The position numbers and the translations under genes are program-made. This document shows positions 1 through 12,044 of a stretch of DNA of 64,000 nt, in pieces. How positions within the stretch are numbered: the stretch's first letter is position 1; each line of letters opens with the position of its first letter. The notes under the pieces were generated by a model, which saw only the letters and a program-made list of their open reading frames with translations, did not search any database and was not told the origin of the DNA. The stretch comes from Flectonema sp. DT1601. Taxonomy: Eukaryota > Euglenozoa > Diplonemea > Diplonemida > Diplonemidae. The stretch lies in assembly GCA_964019425.1 (NCBI GenBank), contig OZ025813.1, positions 310,001-374,000 of the forward strand, in the 5' to 3' direction.

Positions 1-3000
1 TCGGGAACTTGTTATTACTCGATGCTTAATTCGAAAGCCTGTCCAAGCTTCGATGTCGGACTCCCACTGTTGAAGGATTGTTATATCTAACCTACCGCTG
101 TTAATTGTATCACAGAACTCAACTGTTATTGTTGGGAGGTTTTCAAAACATTCGACTCGTAGTTTCTGAAGTTGAACTCTCGTCGCAATAGTTCTAACAT
201 CAACTTGTCGTTGTGACATTGACATCTCTCCTCCAAATTTCGATGCTGCTCTCTTTCGTTGTAGTTGTTGTGTTCTTTTTGATGTGATTGTTTCTTTGTA
301 CATCATACTGTTAGCGTGTTGCATGAAGTCTTGTATAAAACATGTGTCATCTCTGTACTCTGCCACGTCAGTCACAAGACTAACACAGAAACGAAGAGGA
401 AGAAAACTAGCCTCCAACTTGGCTGTTGCTATTTCACGTTTTGACTTTCGCAGTTGCGGAAGCAACTCTGTGTCTCCAAGTTGTAGGTTGTCAGCGTTTG
501 TTTTCATTACCTGCTCACGTCCTTTAACAAGAAGTTTATTTTTTAAATATAAATTAATTCCATTGATCGTTAACTTTCCATCCCTCGTAGCTGAACCATC
601 AAACGCCTTCATTAAATAATAAGAAAGCATTCCACCACTTTGATTAGCGGTATACGTTACTGAAAACTCTCCTCCAGTGGTTGTTCGATTGCTGCATGTG
701 ATGGTTCCGAACCCGTGGCTGTTTTTGTTATATTTTGTTATATAAAGATGATGATAGACAAAGAAGAGAGATCAAACATACCGATATTGTGTGTTCATAT
801 TCAGAATAGTATGTTCAATACTGTAAGCGTCTACAGCGATGATTGGATCTCTTATAACGTCTTCGTTGTCCTCTTTTAAAGGTGTGTCAGTATTCCTGGT
901 TGATTTCTTTGCTTGAGGAGTAGAAACTAATAAGCGAATTTCATCTGTTGTCAGTACAGCAGTGCTAGTCATAATTCCATCATTCGGTAGTGTTGTGTCT
1001 TGAGGTAGGATGTATCCCTCATGTTCTTCATCAAAACCACCACTAATTCCTTTTCGTAATGGTCCAAACAACCCTCTTCCAGTAATATATATTAGTAATT
1101 GTTGATTTGGTTTTGTTATCCTTTTAGATGATAGAAATTTTTGAATATTTTCTTTAGTCGGAATTCTTGATGGATCTGGGCTATGACTATGCATCGTGTT
1201 AGTAGTGTAGCCTTGAATGTTTAATAAGTGTTCTAAAGAAAGTAAATCTGATAAAGCGTGTTTACATGAAGGTAACCTTCTATCATTGTAATCATCAATA
1301 GCAATTAAAATCGCAATGTGTGATACTGGATCTGGTTTTATTCTTGTTGTCTGTCCACAAATGTCTGATACTGCAGACCTTTTTGAGACAGTTGAACATG
1401 AAGAGATCCTCTTCATAGGTTTAGCACATCCAGATCCTGACAACAGCGAGTCTGATAAATATCTACAATCCGCAACGACATCAACGTGCCTTTCAGGACA
1501 CATAGTGCTGTTTAAAATTCTCTCTAAGGAATTTATTTTGCTTGATTGAAAGGCACGTTGAGCATCGTTCAATATCTGCCTTCTTATCTTTAAAGGAACA
1601 TCAGTAAATCTACTAAGACGAAGTTTATCAATTCCAGACAAGTCTCTGTATTTCTGTTCAACCGCAGCGATGCAGATGTCCGTAATATTTGCGTTTGATA
1701 TTCGCGACGTAAACTTTCCCCGAGGTTTTATACTTCTGTTAGTACTACCACCTTCTGAAGGACATTGGCGGATAGTGTCAAGTGATATTTGTGTATAAGA
1801 TTGCTTATCAAGTCTCAATAGAGCTGTAGGTTCCTCAAAGATGTCATTGTTGTCGTTTAGAGTTATGAGTGGTGATGCAATTTGACTACAATCAGATAAT
1901 TCTTTCATCGCAGTACCAAAACTCGATTCATGAAGTGTGAGTGATGTTGCTCTCCTTGAGGCTTTCAGTACCATTCCAAAATCAGTCTTTTCAAGTTCAA
2001 CAGTATTCCTTCTCGAAGTATTTCCATCCTTTGCTGGAGTCTCTGTTTGCGGTAGGGTAACATCAAAAACGCTTTGCCGTCTGGTTATGGTGTTGCTATC
2101 AGTACAATCAACATCAAGTAAAGGATTGAACTCTTGTTCTTCTGGATTAGGTTGTTTGTCTGAATTGGGAGTTGTCGGAGAAGACGTGTTTAGTTGGTTT
2201 TCTAATTCAGTATCAGTTTCCTGTTTACATTTATTATCTATCAATGGCTTTGGAACATTTGTTCTTTTTGGAGAGCTAATGAGAAGGGATTCTGCGAGAC
2301 TTTCTGATAAACTGCAAGACGGTGATTTTCGTGTGTTGCCGGAGTCACTCAGACGAATTGATTTCCGATTTCTTATTATTTGAGTTGTTACCAACGACAA
2401 AGATCTCACAGTGCTATCAACTGTCATATGTGGTGGTTTCCTTCCGATAAGAGACATTGCTGACATTCTGTTACCCTTTCTCTGTCTTGGTAGTGGTTTC
2501 TTTACGATATTAATATTGTGTTCTGTTGTTGAACTATTTAAATGTTCAGTAAAATGAGCTGATGCTGATGAATTAGATTCTACAGTTGCTGCTGAAGTTA
2601 AATTTTCTGTCGGACTGTTTGTCTCTGCTGCTGCAGGTGGACAATTTAATTCGCCTTCTTGAACTGAGGTTTCTGCAGTCTTGCGATCTTCCCAGTCGTC
2701 TATTGTAGTGATTTTACTGTTCTCACAAGTATCAATCTGTTCTAGTTGATCTGGTTTAGTTGAGGAACTGCATTGAATGTTTTGTTTTAAATTGATGTCT
2801 TCAGCTGGTTCTTCGTGTTGGTCACGTAGAGACTTCTCACTATCATCAACGTGTTCCTCAACAAGTTCATGTTCGGTTGTATTTGTTGGCTGCTCCTCTG
2901 GTAGTAATTTAGTAGTCGAATCTGCTGACAGACTTCTACCAGTTTGGACCGCAGGCTCGTTAGCTGATTTCTCAAACTCAGGATTGCAGGAATCAGGGTC

Positions 3001-6000
3001 ACATTGTTCATCAATACTAGTAGTTGGCTGACTTGTATTCATTACATGCTCTCCAAGGTTTGATAATCTTCTAAGGAGAGAAGTGTTATCAATTGAACTT
3101 CTCTGAAGTTTAGAAAGAACTGGAGGGCTGAGCCCAGCCTGCGATTCACTGATTGGGTCTGACTTGGATCCTGAGAAGCTCAGACGTGTAGTTGTCAGTT
3201 GAATAGACTCATCTTTATCATTTGATTGATCTACTCTGAGACTAGTTAACATCTCTGGTTCTGTTTGAAGTACTACTTCTACTTCACCTGTTGGTACGAT
3301 GGCCACTCGCGAGTCGGTTAAGTTCTCATCCGTTTCCTGTACTGCCGAGACCTCCATTGGTAAATCTTGTGGATCGTTTAGCATACTTACCAATTTTGAA
3401 TCTTCTTTCGATAAGTCCTGTTCTGTGTTCTTTTCCGTCGAGTCCTCCGCTGAGAAGTCGGTCTTTTCCGTCATTTCCTCCGTTGACAAGTCTTGTTGTG
3501 GGTTCTTTTCCGTCGAGTTCTCTGCTGACAAGTCCTGTTGTGGGTTCTTTTCCGTCGAGTCCTCTGCTGACAAGTCCTGTTGTGGGTTCTTTTCCGTCGA
3601 GTCCTCTGCTGACAAGTCCTGTTGTGGGTTCTTTTCCGTCGAGTCCTCTGCTGACAGGTCTTGTTGTGGGCACTTTTCGGTCGAGCCCTCTGCCGACAAA
3701 TCCTCTGCCGACAAGTCTTCTTGTGGGTTCTTTTTCATCGAGTCCTCTGCCGTCGAGTCCTCTGCCGGCAAGTCCTGTCGTGTGTTCTTGTCCTTCGAAT
3801 CCTCCGCTGACAAGTCTTGTCGTGTGTTCTTGTCCTTCGAATCCTCCGCTGACAAGTCCTGTCTTGGATTCTTTTCCATCGAGTCCTCAGGTAAGTTCTG
3901 TGCGCTCTCTTCTTCCGATGGCACTTCAACTGGTTTCGGACTCTCCTCCTGATGAGATTCCTTGTTTACTTTAGGTTCTTGTTCTGAAGGCTCGTGAATT
4001 GAGGTTTCTACGTTGTTCACAACAGCGACTGAGTTTTCTACAGCAAGAGAAGTATTGATTATCTTTAATGAAGAGTTTCTCTTTACTTTATTCACCGACA
4101 AGTTCACTTCATTCGAAGCAGACTGTTTGATGATTTCGGGATCTGATTTTTTCCCTCCGTCAGGTCGCGAAACTAACTTGACGTCGACTAATGTGCGACG
4201 AATTCCATTCGGAGTGAAGAACTCTTTGAAATGAAGTGTTTCGTATGCTTTCTGTTCTAACATTTCACGACAAACTTCAACAACAGCTAATTGAGGAGCA
4301 ACAGACGCAATACTTATGGTTGCGTTATCTGAATATTGTTGAGTAGGTCTGGTAGTTGAAGCATTCTGATATTTCTTTAGCTTTCGATATTTTTTTTTTT
4401 CAATTTTACTTTCATTTTCTCTTTGATTACTTTTACCCAACCTGAAAGTTGCTGGTTCGGGTATTGCTTGCCTCATTACCGGTTGTTGTGTTACTACTAT
4501 TTTTTCTCTCTTTTTTTTAAAAATTGGACTTGCTGGTTTCCTCTCAGCATTTACAGGCGACTCGCAACCGCTCTTTGCGATCGTTGTTATTCGATTTAGT
4601 GTGCATTTTATTTGACGAACTTCATCAGGTCCATCTTTTAGAGGAAGGCTAGGAGGAGGTACGAGTAGTGACTGTTGTTGAGGATCTTGTTTTGGTGTCG
4701 CATCAGCAATTTCAAAAAACTGCTTTCCAAAGTTGTTATGAATATAAAGGTTTTCCGGTTGAGAGAATAAGTGACCAGGGCTGCTACTGCTAACCATCTC
4801 CGGTAGTTTTGTTATTTTTGGAAGTTCAGTTGGTTTCTTAATTGGAGGATCTTGACGAATTCCAGACTTAGTCATCACATCTCGTAGAGCACTTTCTCCC
4901 TCATTTGGTGTACGTTTCTGTGTAACAAGTCGAAATCGCTGGTTCTTTTTGAGCTCCGGGGTCACGTCTGGCTTATTTTTCGGCGCCGAAGTCCAAATAT
5001 CACCAAATAACTCACCTTCTTGCTGATCTTGTGTGTGTGTCTTCACCTGTTGCTTTCCTGCTGCAGGAAGAGATATCTTCACGCTGCTGGTTGTATTAGC
5101 TGCTGCACTTTGTTGCATTCTCGATTGCCAAGCGCCATCAATCTTTGTGCTGCTTTCCCACAGTAGTGGAAGCTTTCCTGTGGCCTGAGGAAGCCACGTT
5201 GCGTAAGCCATGTGTGCATTAAATTGTGAAACTAGAAATAGATAATTAACTACCCCTCCACTGATGTCACTAATTATTATCAACAGCTGTCTTTAATGAC
5301 GTAGTTCACATATCTGAATTGAGAAGAGATAATAATTATCAACAATCACATGACATATCAATGGAGGAAACATTAATGAGAGATGGTTCTCGTAAAACGA
5401 GACATTAAAACAATAAGACGGTTAATCGATATAATAAGTTCAGCATTTACTAACATGATTATATACTTGGATCTGGTTGGTCAGCTTTTCAGATGACTGC
5501 AGTAACTCCGTCCAAGGCATTCTTGGGCGGGTGCACCAAATCACTTCCGGCTCTGCTAACATTTCCTCAGTGATGGGGATAAGAAGGATTGTTATTCCCC
5601 TCTCCACTCGCACTCTACATTTTCTACTGAAGTCAGGTCGGATGTTTTTGGGTAGCTTTCGCTGTTTGGTTGCTTCACTTTATTCCTGTTTTTGAGGAAG
5701 ACAACTTCCAGAGGAAATCACATACGGAGTTGGTGTACTCCCCGCCCGCCAACTCCACATCCTCTCCTTCTAGATTCTGAGACACTGTCACGTGAACTGC
5801 AGCAGTCCTTCTATCGACTCTGTAGCTGATGAGATCTGCAATACCAGTCCCTACTACTACTTGGTAGTCTCTGTTATCTCTCGTCTTTCTAATAAAGTTA
5901 ATGGAAGGGTACCAACTACTGGCAGGTTTCACACTTCCACCATTCGAACATTTGGTATTTCCCCCACCTCGCTTCTGAGTCTGTACTAAAGGGACACTGT

Positions 6001-6455
6001 AAGTAGTATTGTCAGTAACAGTTTAATAAGAACAGTTTCCTTATTAAGAACAGATGAGATGAATACCTTTTGGGTTGTTTAACGGTAGGCGTCTTCTTAA
6101 GTTGCGTTTGCTTTTTCTTCCATGCCATGAATGTGTGTTGCATTCCAATACCTATATGTCCGCGGAGCCTGGCATTCGAGATCTGTAATTTAGGATTTGT
6201 TTGATATTTTCTGAGATAACAAATAAAGCAACACCTGATGGAAGCTACCGTGAAACCCTGCTGCGTCTAACTTCTCGATAGTCTTCTTATAAGATACGCT
6301 GTGTTGGTATTATTATTTTTATAAGATCAATAAATAACCTGTATCCCCATAAACAATTACCCTCATAAATAACACCTTATATCCGCGAGAATCTTAGCAT
6401 GCGCCGGTGGTGGAGTACCGACATACGGTCTTCTAGAGGCTAATAATTTATGCAT
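1..6455 (-). CDS. Giant multi-exon protein with inactive caspase-like (C14) domain, 3' end outside window
   Basis: Seven exons can be joined in frame: 6455-6376, 6298-6235, 6182-6067, 5996-5726, 5661-5467, 5286-782 and 718 to beyond position 1. The donors are GTGTTA, GTGTTG, GTATTC, GTATGT, GTATAT and GTATGT, and every acceptor ends in CAG. At least 1983 residues are encoded. I do not recognise the first ~300 residues. The middle is Ser/Thr/Glu/Gln-rich low complexity with 14-residue repeats. From about residue 1600 a caspase-fold domain is visible: strand IAILIAIDDY, then a YITGRG motif, a GYILPQDTT strand, VDAYS, and a GGMLSYYLMKAFDG helix shared by exons 6 and 7. In C14 peptidases the second motif is normally SGHG and the fourth DAC; here His is Arg (1075-1077) and Cys is Tyr (823-825), so it should be a pseudo-peptidase. 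Exon 6 also reads from an upstream TTG or from an ATG at 5211, but the upstream exons join it in phase. Role unknown, perhaps scaffolding. Confidence 0.8.
3400..3895 (-). repeat. Coding minisatellite, about 42-bp units
   Basis: A run of near-identical 42-bp units inside exon 6 of the caspase-like gene encodes about nine copies of a 14-residue unit close to AEDSTEKNPQQDLS. The unit length is a multiple of three, so all frames stay open and false reading frames appear on the opposite strand. The central units differ by only a few bases, which suggests recent expansion. Confidence 0.85.
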
Positions 6456-6988
6456 GTTTGTGTGTAATGCTACATGATGATAATAATGACTATAGTGAGG
6501 AGGGTGGATCTCAAATTATAATATCTCACGGAAGGCAGGAATCAATTTAAGCGTCGCATTGGGTTTTTTTTTTTTTTTTTTTTAAATATCGAAATTATGT
6601 AGGTGGGGGCTGTTAAAAACAAAATAAAAACACTTATTACAAAATATGTTTACAACAACTAAAAAAAAAGAGATGAAGAACGAGGGGGTTGTAAACGCAG
6701 TCTCAACTCTGTGAGTGTAACATAATAAAGAAGTGTAATTAATATCAACGTCGAGTGTAATCAAATAAACGGATTATTTTTGTCGATGCATTCAAATCAG
6801 GTGATCCACTACTCTCTGACGTGAAGTCTACTCAATGAAGTCGACGATCAACGTACAACTGATTAGTTAGTTAGCCCGACATACCATCGAGTACTGGTTA
6901 GATAGACTCAACAGGGTGGAACGGTTAACCACCCGTGAGTCCCCAATACTACGACTTTATGTCGAACCTGATCCCTGATTAGACTCAA
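6456..6988. other. Intergenic, no gene seen
   Basis: AT-rich spacer between the caspase-like gene and the twin-CX3C gene. It holds a 19-base poly(T) near 6563 and no convincing reading frame or RNA gene. Confidence 0.6.
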
Positions 6989-7183
6989 TTAACTTCCAGG
7001 AAGATCAAAAAAACCCGGCGCGTGAGTGTGCATTGACGATACAGGTGCTCCAATCTCTCCAACACCACTCTGCTTATCTATCCCTGCAAACTTTTTAATA
7101 CATTCATCGGTGCATTTGTAAGGCGGTTTTCCTCCTTGAGCTGCAAGAGAATCACACTTTGACATACACTCATTAAGACCCAT
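6989..7183 (-). CDS. Small twin-CX3C protein, small-Tim-like; 5' end may be spliced
   Basis: An ATG at 7183 gives 64 residues. CMSKC and CTDEC form two CX3C motifs separated by 13 residues, the spacing of the small Tim chaperones (Tim8/9/10/13) that carry hydrophobic precursors across the mitochondrial intermembrane space. An acceptor-like CTCTAG at about 7202 would extend the frame upstream with RHIFEQ, which would put residues before the first CX3C as in the family. Possible upstream coding sequence lies at about 7330-7521 (beginning MLNKSAIAPPFKHTD), but I cannot fix the donor. The C-terminal tail after the second motif is longer than usual. The motif is clear; the family call is inferred from it alone, and other CX3C proteins are possible. 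Confidence 0.5.
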   Translation of the reverse strand: MGLNECMSKCDSLAAQGGKPPYKCTDECIKKFAGIDKQSGVGEIGAPVSSMHTHAPGFFDLPGS

Positions 7184-7757
7184 TTGTTCAAATATGTGAC
7201 GCTAGAGTTGCTGTAGTGGTTAAGTATTTAAGTTATTTATACAACAAAAAACTCCTGCCTTGTCCATTTGACCTGCGATTCGCCTTTATAGACATTGTGA
7301 AATAAGGATATGCTAAGACAGTTGTACAATACACTTCTCTTTCAAAGTTCCTAAAGTTAGAATTAGTAAGGAATTCTGTCGTAAATATTAACAGCGAGAT
7401 ACTAAAGGATAGGGAGCACCGTTTGCTGTATTTTATAATTAAACAAGTGGGATCACTGCCAACCTTTACAGGCACGTCGGTATGCTTGAAAGGAGGGGCA
7501 ATAGCACTCTTATTCAACATTTTTTCTTTTTTCCATTCGGAAAAAGGGGAGAGGGGAAAAAAAAAAAAATAAACAACTCTCACACGATATTCTGCATCAT
7601 AGTATTAATAGTAGCCACCGAATAGGGACTCTGCTTTTTCGATAGCCATTAAATTATTTTGTCTCATGAGAAATTTTTTTTTTTTAACAAGAACAAGTTG
7701 TGTACACAAGATGGAAGCAAGAACAGATTGTGAATTATTAGAATATAACGTAAGAGT
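7184..7757. other. Spacer, possibly holding a 5' exon of the twin-CX3C gene
   Basis: The minus strand is open through much of 7233-7583, and part of this may be an upstream exon of the small CX3C gene. Otherwise poly(A)/poly(T) tracts only. Confidence 0.4.
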
Positions 7758-8081
7758 TCAGTTAGCTCTTGGTTTGGCAACAGGCATTTTTCTGCTTCGT
7801 GGTTGCTGAATGTTGTGCTTGCGGTAAGTTTTATGTTTTGCTATGAATTGCTGCCTACGACGTTGAGTATGTTTATCTGTGACTGTTGCTTGTGTTGCTT
7901 GTGGACATCCTGAAACTAAAGTACTCTCCCACATCATAAATGTGTTTAGCTCATCATTTCCGATTGCAACCTTTGAAGGTTCTGCCATCCCTCTTGCCGA
8001 TAACATTCCCTGTCCTTCAAAGGCAGCCAGGACAATACTACTACAAATCAAGGTCTTCATTGCTGGGATTCCTTCACACAT
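7758..8081 (-). CDS. Hypothetical small protein with basic C-terminus
   Basis: An ATG at 8081 gives 107 residues. The first half has a weakly hydrophobic stretch (MKTLICSSIVLAAFEGQG), and the last 40 residues are rich in Arg, Lys and Gln. The frame stays open upstream to 8186, but that part is a T-rich translation of spacer. The ORF has ordinary codon composition with no low-complexity run. I do not recognise it. It could instead be an exon of a longer gene. Confidence 0.4.
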   Translation of the reverse strand: MCEGIPAMKTLICSSIVLAAFEGQGMLSARGMAEPSKVAIGNDELNTFMMWESTLVSGCPQATQATVTDKHTQRRRQQFIAKHKTYRKHNIQQPRSRKMPVAKPRAN

Positions 8082-8531
8082 TATAATTATTAGACGAAAG
8101 TTATCTGATTGGTGATAAAAATAAAAAAAAAAAGGAAGGAAGAAGGGAAAAAAAATATTGTAAATAATTAAATAACCCCTATCCATAAAATACCTTAATG
8201 CGGATAATTGAACTACACGACCGCCTGAAAAAAAAGAAAACGCAGCTCACGACGTGCGACAAGACACTAACTTAACTAATTCTTTTCGTAAACTGAATGC
8301 GAACATAAAGAATACATTCAGTTGTTTTTTTTTTTTTTTTTAAATAGTAAGTAACTAATACTACACAGAGGAAAGGGACTCAAACAAATCGATAAAAGAG
8401 CCAGCAGTAGTCTGAAACAACAAACGATAATTATAAGAAAACCGACAGATGACTTCTTGACAACGGCTGACGCAGAAACAGTTTTTTTTATTATTTTTCA
8501 ATCAAATAAACAAAAGTGTCTAGTGATAAGC
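8082..8531. other. Intergenic, no gene seen
   Basis: Spacer downstream of the FAN-like gene with an 18-base poly(T) near 8324. No supported feature. Confidence 0.55.
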
Positions 8532-11433
8532 TTATGGGTCTTCAGCTTGCAAAATGTGTAGATATGTGTGCCTTGATTTTTGTACTGCACAGAACATGCG
8601 AGAGTCTGCTACCGCAGCAGCGTGTAACTCGCAGTCATCATCGAAAGTGTGGACGACAGATAGCTCAGATGCTCCCAACGCTGCTTCACAAATGGTATTC
8701 AATCCAGCAACAGTAACTATTCCATTGTTTGATAATACTGATCTGCTAATCCCATTTATATTGTGAGGTGTTGAAGTAGCAATCACATTACTACGAAGGT
8801 CTATTACATCAATCGAATCCATTGACGCGCTCACTAAATTATCTCCGTCGAAGAACCGAAGGGCAGTTGACTCACTTTCACATTGCCAAACACTTCCACT
8901 CTCAAAACAACGCGTGTCATAAACCTGTTTTAGTTTTTTTTATTATTTGATACTTATGAAGATCACATTGTTAGTTTACTAGACATACTTTAACACCATC
9001 CTCAGCAGCAGAAGCAAGATGCCACGGGTTAGTGGGTGAAAAACAAATATCAGCAACAGAACACTGATGTTCCATAAATGAAGTTTCCGTAGCCGTGAGG
9101 GATGTCGGAGTTGAATCAAAGATAACGATACTGCCGTCATCTTTACCAGCTGCAAGGTGAGTCGAGTCAGAATTGAACGACAGGGCAACAGCAGAACACA
9201 TTCCAGTAGGTGTTCTATCTTGAAGCCTACCAGTTGCTGTACAAAACCTATAAATATGATCATCAAGAGACGACACACATATCATTCCAGTATTACTGCT
9301 AGCAATCGAAAGTAGTGCGTGGGACCCAAGCTGAACGCTTCTCATTCTGGTACCAGTCTTTGCGTCTATTATAGGAACTTCTCCAGCACCACCAGCCATA
9401 AATATCAACTCTGAGCAATAAGGTGACATTCTCTGAACCCATTCTGGTGTTTCAGCCAGGCTGTGATAAACTATTTGTGACACGGGACGTTTTATTGCCA
9501 TTGTTTCAATTGTTGTTCGCAAGTTTTGAATCTTTCGAGACTTCGGAGGGGATCGCGGGGCGTTTGCAAGTTCATTAATCTTATCAATGTTAAGGATCTC
9601 TGACAAATCATGAACAGCTACTTCCTCTTCTGTTGATTGTAAAGGAAGACCAGACCCAATCAAGCCAGGTAGTGGAACTGGAACAGGCAAGTCATCATCA
9701 TCACTTTGTGGTACAGTATCATGATGTCGGACTTCTAAATGTCGTTGAAGAGTTTCTTTCTTTGGTGAGGCTTCTATGACTAATTCTGGTTGTAATCCTC
9801 CAGAAGTGTCGCAGTGATTTCTGTCAAATCCTTTTTCTGAATCTCTTTTTGGATGTGGTTTTGTAAATAATTGAGTTGGACACTGGCCGAATTCTTTTAT
9901 CTGAGCCTGAACTGATTCATCCGTAACATCTGCTGTTTCGTATGTAAGAGGATGATATAAATTATTAGCTGTCACTGCATCAGCACCCCGACTCGCACAA
10001 CCAAAAACGAGATCAATCCAGAGGTGGATATTTGCTGAGACATGAAGTGATTCCAATGCTGTTCTATTTATTGAAATGAACTCTTCTGGAGTGTCTGCCC
10101 ACGCAGGAAGTTCAACAATATCAGGGACTCTTGACCCGTCATCTAAATGACCAAGATCGAGTCCCTTCGAAGTCAAAAATTTTCCATCTCCTTGAAAAAA
10201 TTGAGGGATTAATTCCTTAACATCATTATTTAAGTTGGTAACATTCTTCCAACACTGAGGTATACTGTTGAATAATCTACCACCTTTGTCGAATCTTCCA
10301 TTTTGTAATAACAACATCCATTCTGGACTTTGCCTCACTAAATAGTAAATAACATAACTCGGAGTACTGTAATGGGTTCCGAATAAGTATTTTTCTCCAG
10401 GCATCTCATTCATTCGTTCTTGAAAGGACTGTAGCCGAGATACGTTTAAGGCCCCAATTGGTTTTGAGAAATCTCTATAAGTAGCAGGATCATTCAGGTT
10501 AAGTCTCACACTGTTATAGTCTGCTATTACCCATGGTAGTACTGGGTATTGACTTAAGTTATTTAATGATCGTCCTGCTAACCAATTGAGGTTCATTATG
10601 TACTCATATGTTGACATTGTGTGTGAGGTCCATTTGGCAGTTAATTCGTCTAGAGTGCTGTCTTTGATGACAGGAACACCATTGTCAATGGCAATACGCC
10701 AGAATTGATTGCACTCAGATTCAGTATCAAATGTAATCGTAACGGGCGGTGATACGACGCTTGAATTCTTCTTTTGAATCTCCACTCCAATTGCCTTTCT
10801 AAAAACATCTCTCCGAGCACATTGCTGTACATCTTCATAACAGATTTTATCAATTGGCTGTCCGTTGATACTTTCAAACAACTGAACATAAATTGCTTTA
10901 GTGGTTAGAACTATCCTGCCTTGGATTTGACGAAGAGGGAGATGTTTACTAATGTCACCCTGAAAGCTAACTGTTTCAGAGATTGAACCAATCCAAGTAA
11001 AGTCAAAGGCTGGTCTCTTTCTGACATTTGAAGTTCCATTTCCAAACGCAGCTATCAAGTGTTGCAATTTTTCTGAAAAAGCATCAGGCTGTTCCCAATG
11101 AAGTGTTATTTTGTGACTCTCGTCTCCTGGAGTTTCAATCTTCTCATGGCTTCCAATGATACCATTTTTTAACATCGTAGTAATCTGTTTTCCCTTTAAT
11201 ACAATTTCATTCTTCATACCAGACGTTCCAACTCCAACAATATTCCCATAGTGAAGCCTGATGACTGGATCAGATATGTCATCCGAGTCGAAGAACATCG
11301 ACCTCGTACACAGTCGTATCTTACCTTTGAAAGACCAACTCATAAACCGATAGTCTCCTAATACGTCTTCGATATGTTCTTCCCCATCTTCCAAACAATA
11401 TAAGCTGAAGCGGTCTACGCAGTGAGACAGCAT
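8532..11433 (-). CDS. FAN/NSMAF-like BEACH-WD40 protein
   Basis: Two exons, 11433-8989 and 8924-8532, flank a 64-bp intron (donor GTATGT, an AAACTAAC box, acceptor CAG). They give 945 residues, close to human FAN (about 917). The N-terminal ~260 residues match the FAN PH/GRAM-like region. The BEACH domain spans about 262-530, with WVIADYNS, the LLLQNGRFDKGGRLFN segment, WIDLVFG and the closing FGQCPTQLFTKPHPKR. WD40 repeats follow from about residue 680, and the splice restores a proper repeat end (VKVYDTR). FAN couples TNF-receptor signalling to neutral sphingomyelinase in animals; more generally BEACH proteins act in membrane traffic and lysosome-related organelles. Without an animal TNF system the role here is probably membrane trafficking. 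A linker rich in charged residues separates BEACH and WD40. Start and stop are clear. Confidence 0.93.
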
Positions 11434-12013
11434 TTTTGTGTCTTGTTTGTTAAGTGAAAAATGTTATTATTGTTATTATGAAATTAAAAACTGTTCAAGA
11501 AAGGTGAGTCGACGTATTGAGTCCCAAGTCTGGATGGTTGTTCACAATGTGGTGTATATCCTGGTAGAATACAAGAGTTATAATTGAAACATCGGAATAT
11601 TACACTAGACTAAATAATGAATATGGGGAACAGCAAAGGAGTTTTGACAACCGAAAAAAAGGCGGACGGGAAATTCATTGTGTCATCACAGAGATGACTA
11701 TTTTGAATGAAAAAAAATATCATTCCTATGCTTCAAATCAATAAACTTCTGTAGTATATTGCAGACAATGCAATTTACAATAACCGTAGCGATATCCGTA
11801 TTGGACATTACTACTCAACAACTGCAACGCTGTTATCCATCAAAAAAAAAAAAAAAAAAAAAAAAAAAGAGAGAAAAACAAATCAAAACAACAATCGTCC
11901 CTCCTCAGTTCTCGATACCTTAAAAAGGGAGAAAATCGGAGAGAGAGCACTACGCAATTATTTTTTTTTTAATTTTTTTTTCAAGGGAGGGTACGTATAT
12001 TTAACATGACCAC

Positions 12014-12044
<31 letters not shown>

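Noticed and set aside
284-619. 111-residue plus-strand frame at the left edge
   Set aside because: Antisense of exon 7 of the caspase-like gene, which continues the C14 fold in phase.
3291-3974. Overlapping plus-strand Ser/Pro-rich frames
   Set aside because: Antisense shadow of the 42-bp repeat in the caspase-like gene.
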